30,658 nucleotides of DNA from Gemmatimonas sp. UBA2094 (GCA_002331565.1 DCZC01000229.1:33405-64062); one strand, 5' to 3'. Numbered from the stretch's first letter, positions 8,165-15,722 are shown. Notes: generated from the sequence alone by a model not told the origin. Made by a program: numbers and translations.

Positions 8165-8653
8165 ATGCTCACGCGCGAGGAAGCACTGGCGGTGCTGCAG
8201 GGCGTCCCCGATCCGGAAGTGCCGGTGATCAGCGTCGTGGAGCTTGGTGTCGTTCGCGACGTACAGGTCGACGGGGACTGCATGACGGTCATCATGACGC
8301 CCACGTACAGCGGCTGCCCGGCCATGCGCGAGATGGAAGCCGATGTGAAGGCCGCGCTGCTCGCGCGCGGCGTGCCGCAAGTGGAAGTGCGCACGGTGCT
8401 CACGCCGCCGTGGACCACCGACTGGATCGGGCCGGAAGCGCGCGAGAAGCTGCGGCGCTACGGGATCGCGCCGCCGGGGCGCGCCGAACCGCAGGGGTTC
8501 GTAACGCTCACGCGGGCGCGGCCGGCGGTGCCGTGCCCCTTTTGTGGTTCCGCCGACACGCAGCTGCAGAGCGAATTCGGCTCGACAGCGTGCAAGGCCA
8601 TTCACACCTGCCGCGCGTGCGGCTCGCCATTCGACGAGTTCAAGGCGCTCTGA
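8165..8653 (+). CDS. paaD: PaaD, DUF59/MIP18-type maturation factor of the phenylacetyl-CoA epoxidase
   Basis: A 162-residue protein. The N-terminal half is a DUF59/MIP18-like domain (LQGVPDPEVPVISVVELGVV, MTPTYSGCPAMREMEADV with conserved Cys51). The C-terminal half is a zinc-ribbon-like module: CPFCGS (Cys124, Cys127), EFGSTACKAIHTCRACGSPF (Cys143, Cys149, Cys152), then DEFK. PaaD is required for phenylacetate growth and is thought to act in Fe-S or metal-centre assembly for the oxygenase system (family knowledge); its exact role is not settled. The ATG at 8165 has GGTGAG four bases upstream; a GTG at 8156 overlapping the paaC stop is an alternative. This is the last gene of the paaABCD run, and the next gene is convergent. 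Confidence 0.95.
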   Translation: MLTREEALAVLQGVPDPEVPVISVVELGVVRDVQVDGDCMTVIMTPTYSGCPAMREMEADVKAALLARGVPQVEVRTVLTPPWTTDWIGPEAREKLRRYGIAPPGRAEPQGFVTLTRARPAVPCPFCGSADTQLQSEFGSTACKAIHTCRACGSPFDEFKAL

Positions 8654-8700
8654 CGTTCCCTCCGTGTTGTGCTTCCCCCGCGCTGGTCCCGAAAAGCAAA

Positions 8701-8726
8701 AGGGGCCCCGCCGAAGCGGAGCCCCC
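8701..8726 (-). terminator. Rho-independent terminator of the ompA-like gene
   Basis: On the minus strand this is a GC-rich stem of ten pairs with one mismatch, closed by a UUCG tetraloop and followed by TTTTGCTTTT, located 26 bases after the stop of the OmpA-like gene. The plus strand has no U-tract after the stem, but the hairpin may also slow paaD transcription. Confidence 0.8.
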
Positions 8727-8751
8727 TGCCACATACGACTGGCGCCGTCAG

Positions 8752-10344
8752 TTACTTGAGGTCCTTGAAGCTCACGCGGTTCTGGCGATCGTCGGCTGGG
8801 CGGCAGCCCGTCGGGGCGCCCTTGCCTTCGAGCAGCTGCCAGATCTCCACGCGGCGGTTGTCGCCCTGCGCCGCCTTGTCGGCCTTCGCAATGCGGCCGC
8901 GATTTGGCGGCGGCGGCTCGCTCTCGTCGGCACCCGCCGTCGTCACGAGGCACTGCTCACCGAAGCTCGACGTCACGATGCGATCCTTGAGCGACGCGGC
9001 ATCCTTGCCTGCGAGCTTGAGGAGCTGCTTCGTCACCTCTTCCGCACGGCGCTTCGCCAGCGTGCTGTTGTAGGCTTCCGAGCCGTACCGGTCGGTGTGC
9101 CCTTCCACCGAGATGCGGAGCGTCGGGATGCGCTTCATCGCTTCGATGACCACGAGCAGCGTGTCATTGCCCGCCTTCAGCACGATCGCCTTGTCGAAGT
9201 CGAACAGCGTGCGGTCCAGCGCCACGCTGGCCGGCGGCTTGGGCGCAATGCACTCCACCGACGCGGTCTCGCTCTTCGAGCTGCCGTAGGCGCTCTTCGA
9301 CGCCGTAATCGTGGTGGTCCCGCCGGCGTTGCACGTCACCGTGCCATTCGCCACCGAGGCGATCGACGCGTTGGCCGTGCTCCAGGTGATGGCGCCGAGG
9401 TCCATGTTGTCGGCGTCGACGGCCTTGGCCGAGAACGACAGCGTCTTACCCACGTCCGTTGAGCCGCTCTTCGGCGTCAGCGTCAGCGTCCACGCCGGCG
9501 GCGGCACCGTAACCGTGGCCGTGGCCGACCGCTGCAGCTTGCGCTGTGTACCAGTGCACGTGATGGTCGCTGTGCCGTACTTCACGGCCCGTACCTTGCC
9601 GGTGTTGTCCACGGTCGCGATGGCAGCATCGCTCGTCGAGCAGGCCAGATCCTTCACGTTCTTGAGCGGGATGATCTTGCCCTTCGCATCAGCGGCGCTC
9701 AGCGCGAACTGGCGCTCCGAACCGCGGTTCACCGTGGCGCTGGCCGGATCGATCTTGAGCGACCAGTCGAACTTGTCGGCCGTGGCGCAACCGCCGCGGA
9801 GGGCGTAGGTCACGCCGGCCCGCAGACCGAGGTTGGCCGACGTCCCCGTCACATCCTGCTCGTTTGGCGACGGGTTGCGGTCCATGATGCCGTCGATGCG
9901 CGCACCCCACTTGCCGCTCGAGCACAGCTTGAGGCCGGCGAGAACCGAGAAGCCGTCCTCGTATTCGTTCGGGGTCGCACGGCCCGCGTAGATCGAGTTC
10001 ACGTAGCCGGCGCCAAGTACCAGCGCCGCCTGCTTCGACGGTGTCAGCGGCAGCGTGAACGTGCCGAGGATGCGGGCCGGGCGGTAGGTGATGTCTTCGA
10101 ACGGCGCACGCGTCACCTTGGTCTTGCCCAGCTGTACGTCACCCTGCACACCAAACCACTTGTAAACGGACGCACCGAACAGGCCGCCGATGGCCGTGAC
10201 GTTGTCCATCTTGATCTTGTCATCGAGCTTCGTGAACTGACCGAATGCGCCAATCTCGATCTTCTCACCAAGGCCCTGAGCGTGGGCCGTCGGCACCGCC
10301 GCAATCGTCGCGAGCAGGGTGAATCCGACAAGCTTTTTGTTCAT
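8752..10344 (-). CDS. OmpA-family outer-membrane protein with two Ig-like domains
   Basis: A 530-residue outer-membrane protein. The ATG at 10344 is preceded by AGAGGA, and the signal peptide ends AHA at residue 22. Residues 23-190 look like an eight-strand OmpA-type barrel (IGAFGQFTKLDDKIK, FGVQGDVQLGKTKVTRAPF, ARILGTFTLPLTPSKQAALV). Two bacterial Ig-like (BIG2) repeats follow: 196-280 (SLKIDPASATVNRGSERQFA, ATVDNTGKVRAVKYGTATIT) and 284-368 (WTLTLTPKSGSTDVGKTLSF, ASVANGTVTCNAGGTTTIT). Residues 374-503 form the peptidoglycan-binding OmpA domain with ISVEGHTDRYGSEAYNSTLA; Asp418 and Arg433 are the expected wall-binding pair. An acidic/proline insert (ESEPPPPNRGR) sits in the OmpA domain. It likely ties the outer membrane to the wall, with the Ig-like part as a spacer. 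It has its own promoter region and terminator and no obvious link to phenylacetate. Confidence 0.9.
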   Translation of the reverse strand: MNKKLVGFTLLATIAAVPTAHAQGLGEKIEIGAFGQFTKLDDKIKMDNVTAIGGLFGASVYKWFGVQGDVQLGKTKVTRAPFEDITYRPARILGTFTLPLTPSKQAALVLGAGYVNSIYAGRATPNEYEDGFSVLAGLKLCSSGKWGARIDGIMDRNPSPNEQDVTGTSANLGLRAGVTYALRGGCATADKFDWSLKIDPASATVNRGSERQFALSAADAKGKIIPLKNVKDLACSTSDAAIATVDNTGKVRAVKYGTATITCTGTQRKLQRSATATVTVPPPAWTLTLTPKSGSTDVGKTLSFSAKAVDADNMDLGAITWSTANASIASVANGTVTCNAGGTTTITASKSAYGSSKSETASVECIAPKPPASVALDRTLFDFDKAIVLKAGNDTLLVVIEAMKRIPTLRISVEGHTDRYGSEAYNSTLAKRRAEEVTKQLLKLAGKDAASLKDRIVTSSFGEQCLVTTAGADESEPPPPNRGRIAKADKAAQGDNRRVEIWQLLEGKGAPTGCRPADDRQNRVSFKDLK

Positions 10345-10370
10345 GGCATCCTCTGGGTTAAGCCTGGCTC

Positions 10371-10389
10371 GCGGGCCCACTTGGCCCGC
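10371..10389 (-). promoter_or_regulatory. Leader hairpin upstream of the ompA-like gene
   Basis: A perfect 7-bp inverted repeat, GCGGGCC and GGCCCGC with a 5-base loop, 27 bases upstream of the ATG and just outside the ribosome binding site. It could stabilise the 5' end of the mRNA or modulate translation. Confidence 0.4.
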
Positions 10390-10464
10390 CTCCCACCGAC
10401 TCGCGGGTGGTTGCTCATGGGGAGCACTGCAAAAGTACGTGATGCGCGCCACAGACGATACATC

Positions 10465-10487
10465 ACCGTCAATGGACAGCTGACGGT
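10465..10487. promoter_or_regulatory. Operator-like inverted repeat upstream of the ompA-like gene
   Basis: ACCGTCA (10465-10471) and TGACGGT (10481-10487) form a perfect dyad with centres 16 bases apart, about 120 bases upstream of the ompA-like start. The spacing suits a dimeric DNA-binding protein. No regulator gene is nearby. Confidence 0.35.
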
Positions 10488-10662
10488 CACACCATGTAAC
10501 GGGTCATTCACAGGATGCACGGCCATGCAAGCCCGGCCGACGGCGCGGATCGCGCAGGAGCGGGTCGCGACGTCCCCGCAAGATCGCGCCGGGCGGCGCC
10601 ACCGCCATCCGGTATTTCCCCGACAACGGATCCGACACGGCGCCCTGCGCCATTCCGTCGCT

Positions 10663-12810
10663 TCAGAGGGCCAGCAACGCCTCGATCCGCTCGCGGATCC
10701 CCGACACCGTGGGGATCACGGCCTCCAACAGGTCGGGATGATACGGCACCGGAATGTCGCGCGGCGCCAGGCGCTCCACCGGGGCGTCGAGGTACCAGAA
10801 GGCCTCCTGGGCCAGCGTGCTGGCAATTTCCGACCCGAAGCCGGCCGTGAGGTTGTCCTCGTGCACGATGAGACAGCGGCCGGTCTTCTTCACGCTGGTC
10901 AGCACCGTCTCGCGATCCCACGGCGAGATCGTGCGCAGGTCGATCAGCTCCACCGCGTCCGCGTGAGCCTCGCCCAGCGCGGCGGCCGCGTCGCTGCAGC
11001 GGTGCACCATCGCGCCCCACGTCACCAGTGTCAGCGCAGTGCCTTCGCGCACCACGCGCGCACGGCCCAGCGGCAGCACGTAGTCGTCACCCGGATACCG
11101 CGCGCTGCCGTCCCCCGTCATGAGCAGCGACCGGTGCTCGAAGAAGATGCTGGGGTTGGGGCTGCGCATGGCGGCCCGCAGCAACCCCACCGCGTCGGCG
11201 GCATTCGATGGCATGATGACCTGCCAGCCATAGGCATGCGCGAAGCGCACTTCGTCGCTCAGCGAGTGCCATGGATCCCCCACGTCCTTGCCGAATCCGC
11301 CGGGCATGCGCACCACGATCGGCGCGGCGAACCGGTTGGCCGTGCGCCAGCGCATCGTGCCGCAGTTGTTGAGCTGCTCCGCCGCCGGATCCGCATACTT
11401 GCGGAACTGGATCTCCGCGACCGGCACCAGCCCGCTGATGGCCATCGCCACGGCGCGCCCGATGATCCCCTCTTCGCTGAGACTCGTGTCGAATACGCGC
11501 TCGGCGCCGAACTGCTTCTGCAACCCTTCCGTCACGAGATGGACACCACCCTTCTTGCCCACATCCTCACCGAACACCACCACTTTGGGGTTCACGGTGA
11601 GTTCGTGACGCAACGTGCGACGGATCGCCTCGGCAAACCGCAGGAGGTCACCATCGTCCGATGGCACGTCGGTGCCGCGGAGCGCTGCACGCTCCGCGCG
11701 GGACAGTCCACCCATCGCCTCCGATTCGGCGCGATCGTCGGCGAACACGTGCTGCGCCACGGTACGCGCATCCGGCATCGGACGCGCGCGCGCCGCATCG
11801 AGCCCGCGCTGTACGTCGCGCGCGACATCACCCTCGAGAGCGGCCCACTCGCCCGCCGTCATGAAGGCGGGCACGAGATACTCGCGCAGCCGGGGGAGGG
11901 GGTCGCGTGCCTGATCGGCGGCGATCTCCGCCTCGCTGCGATAGCCCTTCTGATTGTCTGGGCCCGAGTGGCTCGACAAACGCGGCACGGTCAGGCGCAC
12001 GAGCGCCGGACCCTGCCCGCCACGCACGTGCGCCACCGCCTCGGCCAGCTTGCCGGAGGCATCGTGCGGGTCGCAGCCGTCGCCGTTGAGCACGAACAGA
12101 TTGCCGAAGGCCGCGAGGTTGCGCGCGATGTCACCGCCGGGAGTCTGCATGCCGCCGCGTACGCTGATGCCCAGATCGTTATCCTCGATGTAGAAGAGCA
12201 TCGGCAGCTTGAGCGTCGTCGCCATCGTGAGCGAGGCCCAGAAGCCGTTCGTCGCGACCGACCCGTCGCCGCCGAGCGCCACGCTCAGACAACGCGCGTA
12301 ACTCGCGTCACCCAGGCTGTCGCGATGGTACACGATGCTCTGCGCCCATCCCGCCGCCGGCGTGTACTGCGAACCCACGTCGCCGGCCATGGGGAGCACC
12401 GTCACGCCATGCGGGTTGGGAAGGTTGCACACCACCCCAATATCGCGACCGTCGCTGAACCCACCCGCGCGGCCCAGCGGACTGCCGAACGCATCCTCGA
12501 TGCTGAGCCCTACCGAGAGCAAGAGCGGACGCGAGCGATAGTAGGCACCGGCCCCGTCGTGCTCGCCGGTGAGCAGTGAGCCGAGAATGCTCTGAGCCAT
12601 GTCGTGCCCGCGCGCCGAGAACTGGTACAGCACCAGATGCTCGCGCGGCACGCTCGCTTTCTGCTTGTTCGTCTGCTCCTCGACATCGTCGAGGGCACGC
12701 GACACGAGAGTGTTGTACGCGATACGGCGCCAGTCGAACCCGGCGCGTGGTGTCACGGCGGGCGAAGTGGCCACACGGGCCCCCGCACGCTCGGCAGTCT
12801 TGGCAGGCAT
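10663..12810 (-). CDS. Fused alpha/beta 2-oxoacid dehydrogenase E1 (thiamine-diphosphate dependent)
   Basis: A 715-residue fusion of the two E1 subunits of a branched-chain-type 2-oxoacid dehydrogenase. The alpha half (about 25-360) has QFSARGHDMAQSILGSLL and the thiamine-diphosphate motif GDGSVATN (181-188) ending ND at 211-212. The beta half (about 380-715) has VVVFGEDVGKKGGVHLVTEG, SLSEEGIIGRAVAMAISGLV, AEIQFRKYADPAAEQLNNCG, and LIVHEDNLTAGFGSEIASTL. It decarboxylates a 2-oxoacid and passes the acyl group to a lipoyl E2; no E2 or E3 gene is in the window. The ATG at 12810 has no ribosome binding site, and an upstream in-frame TTG would add 7 residues. The fused form is known in Bacteroidota-like bacteria. 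Its place inside the paa locus suggests an aromatic or branched-chain substrate such as phenylpyruvate (inference). The small membrane gene lies 72 bases upstream on the same strand. Confidence 0.92.
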   Translation of the reverse strand: MPAKTAERAGARVATSPAVTPRAGFDWRRIAYNTLVSRALDDVEEQTNKQKASVPREHLVLYQFSARGHDMAQSILGSLLTGEHDGAGAYYRSRPLLLSVGLSIEDAFGSPLGRAGGFSDGRDIGVVCNLPNPHGVTVLPMAGDVGSQYTPAAGWAQSIVYHRDSLGDASYARCLSVALGGDGSVATNGFWASLTMATTLKLPMLFYIEDNDLGISVRGGMQTPGGDIARNLAAFGNLFVLNGDGCDPHDASGKLAEAVAHVRGGQGPALVRLTVPRLSSHSGPDNQKGYRSEAEIAADQARDPLPRLREYLVPAFMTAGEWAALEGDVARDVQRGLDAARARPMPDARTVAQHVFADDRAESEAMGGLSRAERAALRGTDVPSDDGDLLRFAEAIRRTLRHELTVNPKVVVFGEDVGKKGGVHLVTEGLQKQFGAERVFDTSLSEEGIIGRAVAMAISGLVPVAEIQFRKYADPAAEQLNNCGTMRWRTANRFAAPIVVRMPGGFGKDVGDPWHSLSDEVRFAHAYGWQVIMPSNAADAVGLLRAAMRSPNPSIFFEHRSLLMTGDGSARYPGDDYVLPLGRARVVREGTALTLVTWGAMVHRCSDAAAALGEAHADAVELIDLRTISPWDRETVLTSVKKTGRCLIVHEDNLTAGFGSEIASTLAQEAFWYLDAPVERLAPRDIPVPYHPDLLEAVIPTVSGIRERIEALLAL

Positions 12811-12882
12811 AGATGGGTAATCTGCCAGCACGCGAGGCGCGGCGGGAGTTTCGCCGGCGATCCGTCACGCTTTGCCCGCGGG

Positions 12883-13158
12883 TCAACCAGCCGCGAACAG
12901 GGCGTCGGGTACGACCGCGCTGGCGCCAAGTATGACCAAGCGCGTCACGGCGGTGATTGCGGGGATCCCCACACCGATCGCCAGCAGGAAGAAGTTGGTC
13001 GCCAGCCACCATGGCGTGTACCGCTCCACGAGCTGTCGGTCACCGCGCGTCGAGAAGACCACGAACGCGCTCACGTTCACGACGATGAGCGCCGCCAGGG
13101 CCCAGGTGAATGCGGTCCCGCTGATTCCTGCCAGCCACTGCGTGAGGGTTGCCTGCAT
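12883..13158 (-). CDS. Small membrane protein of unknown function
   Basis: A 91-residue protein with two or three hydrophobic segments: FTWALAALIVVNVSAFVVF (about 17-35), WWLATNFFLLAIGVGIPAI (about 50-68), and a weaker one, VTRLVILGASAVVPDALF. A short basic/acidic loop (STRGDRQLVERYTP) separates the first two. The ATG at 13158 has GGAG eight bases upstream. It is oriented like the E1 gene and diverges from paaG across 115 bp. I recognise no family. Its placement is compatible with co-transcription with E1, but a role in the same pathway cannot be read from the sequence. Confidence 0.65.
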   Translation of the reverse strand: MQATLTQWLAGISGTAFTWALAALIVVNVSAFVVFSTRGDRQLVERYTPWWLATNFFLLAIGVGIPAITAVTRLVILGASAVVPDALFAAG

Positions 13159-13261
13159 GCACCGGGCTCCGCTGGGGGTGGGACGACACGCCCAGTTTAC
13201 GGCGTGGCCCGCAAAAGCGCGAGACGAAATCCGCCCGCCACCACCGTGCGGGCGCCGATGC

Positions 13262-13267
13262 TACCTT
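13262..13267 (+). promoter_or_regulatory. Possible -10 box for a leaderless paaG transcript
   Basis: TACCTT ends 6 bases before the paaG ATG, and there is no ribosome binding site in between. A good -35 hexamer is not seen, so this is tentative. Confidence 0.3.
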
Positions 13268-13273
13268 TGACGC

Positions 13274-14083
13274 ATGGCCTCCCCCTCTCCCTCATCTGCC
13301 CCCTCGCTGCTGGTCGAACGGGCCAACGGCGTGCTGACTCTCACGCTCAACCGCCCCGACGTTCTCAACAGCTTCGACGCCGGGATGGCGCGCGCCCTGC
13401 AGGCGGCGTTGGCTGACGCCGCTGCCGATGACACCGTACGCGCGGTGGTGCTCACCGGTGCGGGACGCGGATTCTGTGCCGGGCAGGACCTGGCCGAAGC
13501 GCTCCCGCGCGGCGGTGGCCCGATCCCCGATATCGGCGAGATCGTGAAGAGCAGCTACAACCCCATCATCCGCGCCATCCGCACTCTCGAGAAGCCGGTG
13601 CTCTGCGCGGTGAACGGCATCGCCGCCGGTGCCGGCGCCAACCTCGCCTTTGCCTGCGATCTTACCATCGCTGCCGACACCGCCAGCTTCGTGGAAAGCT
13701 TCGCGAAGCTCGGACTCATCCCCGACACCAGCGGTACGTTCTTCGTACCGCGGCTGGCGGGCATTCAGCGCGCCACGGGCATGTTCTTTCTCGCCGAGAA
13801 GCTGCCGGCGGCCAAGGCGAAGGAGTGGGGACTCATCTGGGACGTGGTACCGGCGGCCGACCTCATGTCCACCGTGATGGCGATGGCGGCGCAGCTGGCC
13901 ACACAGGCCACGCGCGGCTTCGGTCTCACCAAGCGCGCCCTCAACGCCAGCTTCGCCAACGGGCTCGACGCCCAGCTCGACGTGGAGGCGCAGGCCATGC
14001 ACGAGGCCGGCAAGACCGCCGACTACGCCGAGGGCGTGCGGGCGTTTCTCGAAAAGCGCGCCCCCGTGTATCAGGGGAAGTGA
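13274..14083 (+). CDS. paaG: 2-(1,2-epoxy-1,2-dihydrophenyl)acetyl-CoA isomerase PaaG
   Basis: A 269-residue crotonase-fold isomerase that turns the ring-epoxide of phenylacetyl-CoA into the oxepin-CoA and also shifts double bonds later in the pathway. Seen: VLTLTLNRPDVLNSFDAGMA, GRGFCAGQDLAE (oxyanion hole), GIAAGAGANLAFACDLTIAA and SFAKLGLIPDTSGTFFVPRL. Asp151 matches the catalytic Asp136 of E. coli PaaG, and the hydratase Glu pair is absent, as expected for PaaG. The end, DYAEGVRAFLEKRAPVYQGK, matches the PaaG pattern closely. It is the first gene of the run paaG-H-I-J-Y-Z; its TGA shares a base with the paaH ATG (TGATG). There is no visible ribosome binding site; see the possible leaderless promoter just upstream. 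Confidence 0.95.
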   Translation: MASPSPSSAPSLLVERANGVLTLTLNRPDVLNSFDAGMARALQAALADAAADDTVRAVVLTGAGRGFCAGQDLAEALPRGGGPIPDIGEIVKSSYNPIIRAIRTLEKPVLCAVNGIAAGAGANLAFACDLTIAADTASFVESFAKLGLIPDTSGTFFVPRLAGIQRATGMFFLAEKLPAAKAKEWGLIWDVVPAADLMSTVMAMAAQLATQATRGFGLTKRALNASFANGLDAQLDVEAQAMHEAGKTADYAEGVRAFLEKRAPVYQGK

Positions 14084-15279
14084 TGACCACTGCCTCGATT
14101 GGAGTGATCGGCGCCGGCGCGATGGGGGCCGGGATCGCCCAGGTGGCCGCGGTGCACGGGCATCCCGTGGTCCTCGCTGATGCGGCGCCAGCCGCTACAG
14201 CGAAGGCCAGGGCCGGCCACGCCAAGACCATGGCGCGCGAGGTGGACAGGGGGCGACTCACGCCGGAGGCGGCCGATGCCGTGCTCGCCCGCATTACGTA
14301 CGTGGACGGCGTGACTGCCGAGGCGCTCGCGGCGTTTGCGTCGTGCGACATGGTGATCGAGGCGATCGTCGAACGGCTCGACGCCAAACAGCAGCTGCTC
14401 CGGACGCTCGAAACCGTCGTGGCCCCCACGGCCATTCTCGCGTCGAACACGTCGTCGTTGTCTATCGCGGCGCTCGCGGGTGCCTGCGGCCAGAAGTCGC
14501 GCGTGGTGGGTGTGCACTTCTTCAATCCGGCGCCGGTGATGCCGCTGGTGGAAATCATCCCCGCCATCACCACGTCGCCCGACGTGACGGCGCGCGCTAC
14601 CGCGTACGCCGCCAGCTGGAAGAAGGTCACGGTACTCGCGTCGGATACACCGGGCTTCATCGTGAACCGGGTGGCGCGCCCGTATTACGGCGAGTCGTTG
14701 CGCCTGCTCGAAGAAGGTGTCGCCGACTGTGCCACGATCGACTGGGCGTTGCGCACCGTGGGTGGCTTCCGGATGGGCCCGTTCGAGCTGATGGACTTCA
14801 TCGGCCACGACGTGAACTTCGCGGTCACGCGGTCGGTGTTCGACGGCATGTTCTATGATCCGCGGTACCGGCCGAGTCTGCGTCAGCAGCGACTGCTCGA
14901 AGCCGGCTGGCTGGGGCGCAAGAGCGGCCGAGGGTTCTACGATCACGCGGACGGCGCGGTGATGCCGGCGCCCACCGAAGACCCGGCATTGGCCCAGCGC
15001 ATCGTCGATCGGGTGCTCGCCATGCTGATCAACGAGGCCGTGGAAGCGGTGCACCTGGGCATCTGCTCGGTGCAGGACGTGGAACTCGCCATGACCACGG
15101 GGGTGAACTATCCGCGCGGGTTGCTGGCGTGGGGCGACGACATCGGGGCCGCCAACGTGCTGGCCCGCCTGCAAGCACTGCAAGTTGAAACCGGCGACGA
15201 CCGTTACCGGCCCAGCGTGCGCCTGCGCCGGGCCGTGCAGGCCGGGCTGTCGTTGCTCGACGGGCGACGCATCGCATGA
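14083..15279 (+). CDS. paaH: 3-hydroxyacyl-CoA dehydrogenase PaaH
   Basis: A 398-residue NAD-dependent dehydrogenase that oxidises 3-hydroxyadipyl-CoA to 3-oxoadipyl-CoA. The N-terminal Rossmann fold has GAGAMGAG (Gly10, Gly12, Gly15) and the acidic residue after strand two (VVLADA). SNTSSLSIAALAG and VVGVHFFNPAPVMPLVEIIP carry the catalytic dyad His145/Glu157. Two C-terminal helical 3HCDH segments follow (DTPGFIVNRVARPYYGESLR, about residues 187-285; and LINEAVEAVHLGICSVQDVE onward). It is shorter than E. coli PaaH (475 residues), which has an extra C-terminal stretch. It overlaps both neighbours (TGATG with paaG, ATGA with paaI), so translation is coupled throughout. Confidence 0.94.
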   Translation: MTTASIGVIGAGAMGAGIAQVAAVHGHPVVLADAAPAATAKARAGHAKTMAREVDRGRLTPEAADAVLARITYVDGVTAEALAAFASCDMVIEAIVERLDAKQQLLRTLETVVAPTAILASNTSSLSIAALAGACGQKSRVVGVHFFNPAPVMPLVEIIPAITTSPDVTARATAYAASWKKVTVLASDTPGFIVNRVARPYYGESLRLLEEGVADCATIDWALRTVGGFRMGPFELMDFIGHDVNFAVTRSVFDGMFYDPRYRPSLRQQRLLEAGWLGRKSGRGFYDHADGAVMPAPTEDPALAQRIVDRVLAMLINEAVEAVHLGICSVQDVELAMTTGVNYPRGLLAWGDDIGAANVLARLQALQVETGDDRYRPSVRLRRAVQAGLSLLDGRRIA

Positions 15280-15722
15280 GCCAGTCGTCGGAGTTGCCGG
15301 CGCCGGCCGACATCGTGGCGCATCTCATGGCCCGCGACGCGTTCTCGCAGTGGCTCGGCCTCACGGTCGTCGAGGCAGCGGCCGGACGGTCGGTTCTGCA
15401 GATGACCGTGCGCGACGACATGCTGAACGGCTTCGGCACGCTGCACGGTGGGGTGCTCTTCGCCGTGGCCGACAGCGCGTTCGCTTTCGCGACCAATGCC
15501 GGCGGACTGCTGAGCGTGGCGGTGGATTGCTCCATCAGCTATCCAGTGGCTTGCCGACCCGGCGATGCGCTGCGCGCCGTCGCCGTGGAGCAGAGCACGA
15601 CCAATCGCCTCGCGTTCTGCGAGGTGACGATCACCAACCAGCACGACGTGGCCGTAGGGTACTTCCGCGGGACGGTATACCGCACCGCCCGGCCGCATGT
15701 GCTTGGTGAACACTTCGGATGA
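15276..15722 (+). CDS. paaI: Hydroxyphenylacetyl-CoA thioesterase PaaI
   Basis: A 148-residue hotdog-fold thioesterase. The signature DMLNGFGTLHGGVLFAVADS carries HGG (57-59) and the catalytic-type Asp66, corresponding to Asp61 of E. coli PaaI. PaaI hydrolyses dead-end ring-hydroxylated phenylacetyl-CoA thioesters and so releases trapped CoA (family knowledge). The ATG overlaps the paaH stop by four bases, and the stop overlaps the paaJ start in the same way. Confidence 0.93.
   Translation: MSQSSELPAPADIVAHLMARDAFSQWLGLTVVEAAAGRSVLQMTVRDDMLNGFGTLHGGVLFAVADSAFAFATNAGGLLSVAVDCSISYPVACRPGDALRAVAVEQSTTNRLAFCEVTITNQHDVAVGYFRGTVYRTARPHVLGEHFG

Larger units (their letters stand above)
10345..10662. 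other. 318-bp non-coding gap between the ompA-like and E1 genes
   Basis: I see no convincing gene here. It holds the leader and promoter region of the ompA-like gene at its left end, with two inverted repeats listed separately. The rest is the region downstream of the E1 stop, without a clear U-tailed terminator. Open frames that cross it are out-of-frame readings of the flanking genes. Confidence 0.5.

Noticed and set aside
7376..8953. 525-residue minus-strand frame across paaC and paaD
   Set aside because: It is antisense to two strongly conserved paa genes; composition is Arg/Ser-rich and no domain is visible.
10282..12579. 765-residue plus-strand frame across the E1 gene
   Set aside because: It is antisense to the conserved thiamine-diphosphate and beta-subunit motifs; its His/Arg-rich translation has no domain.
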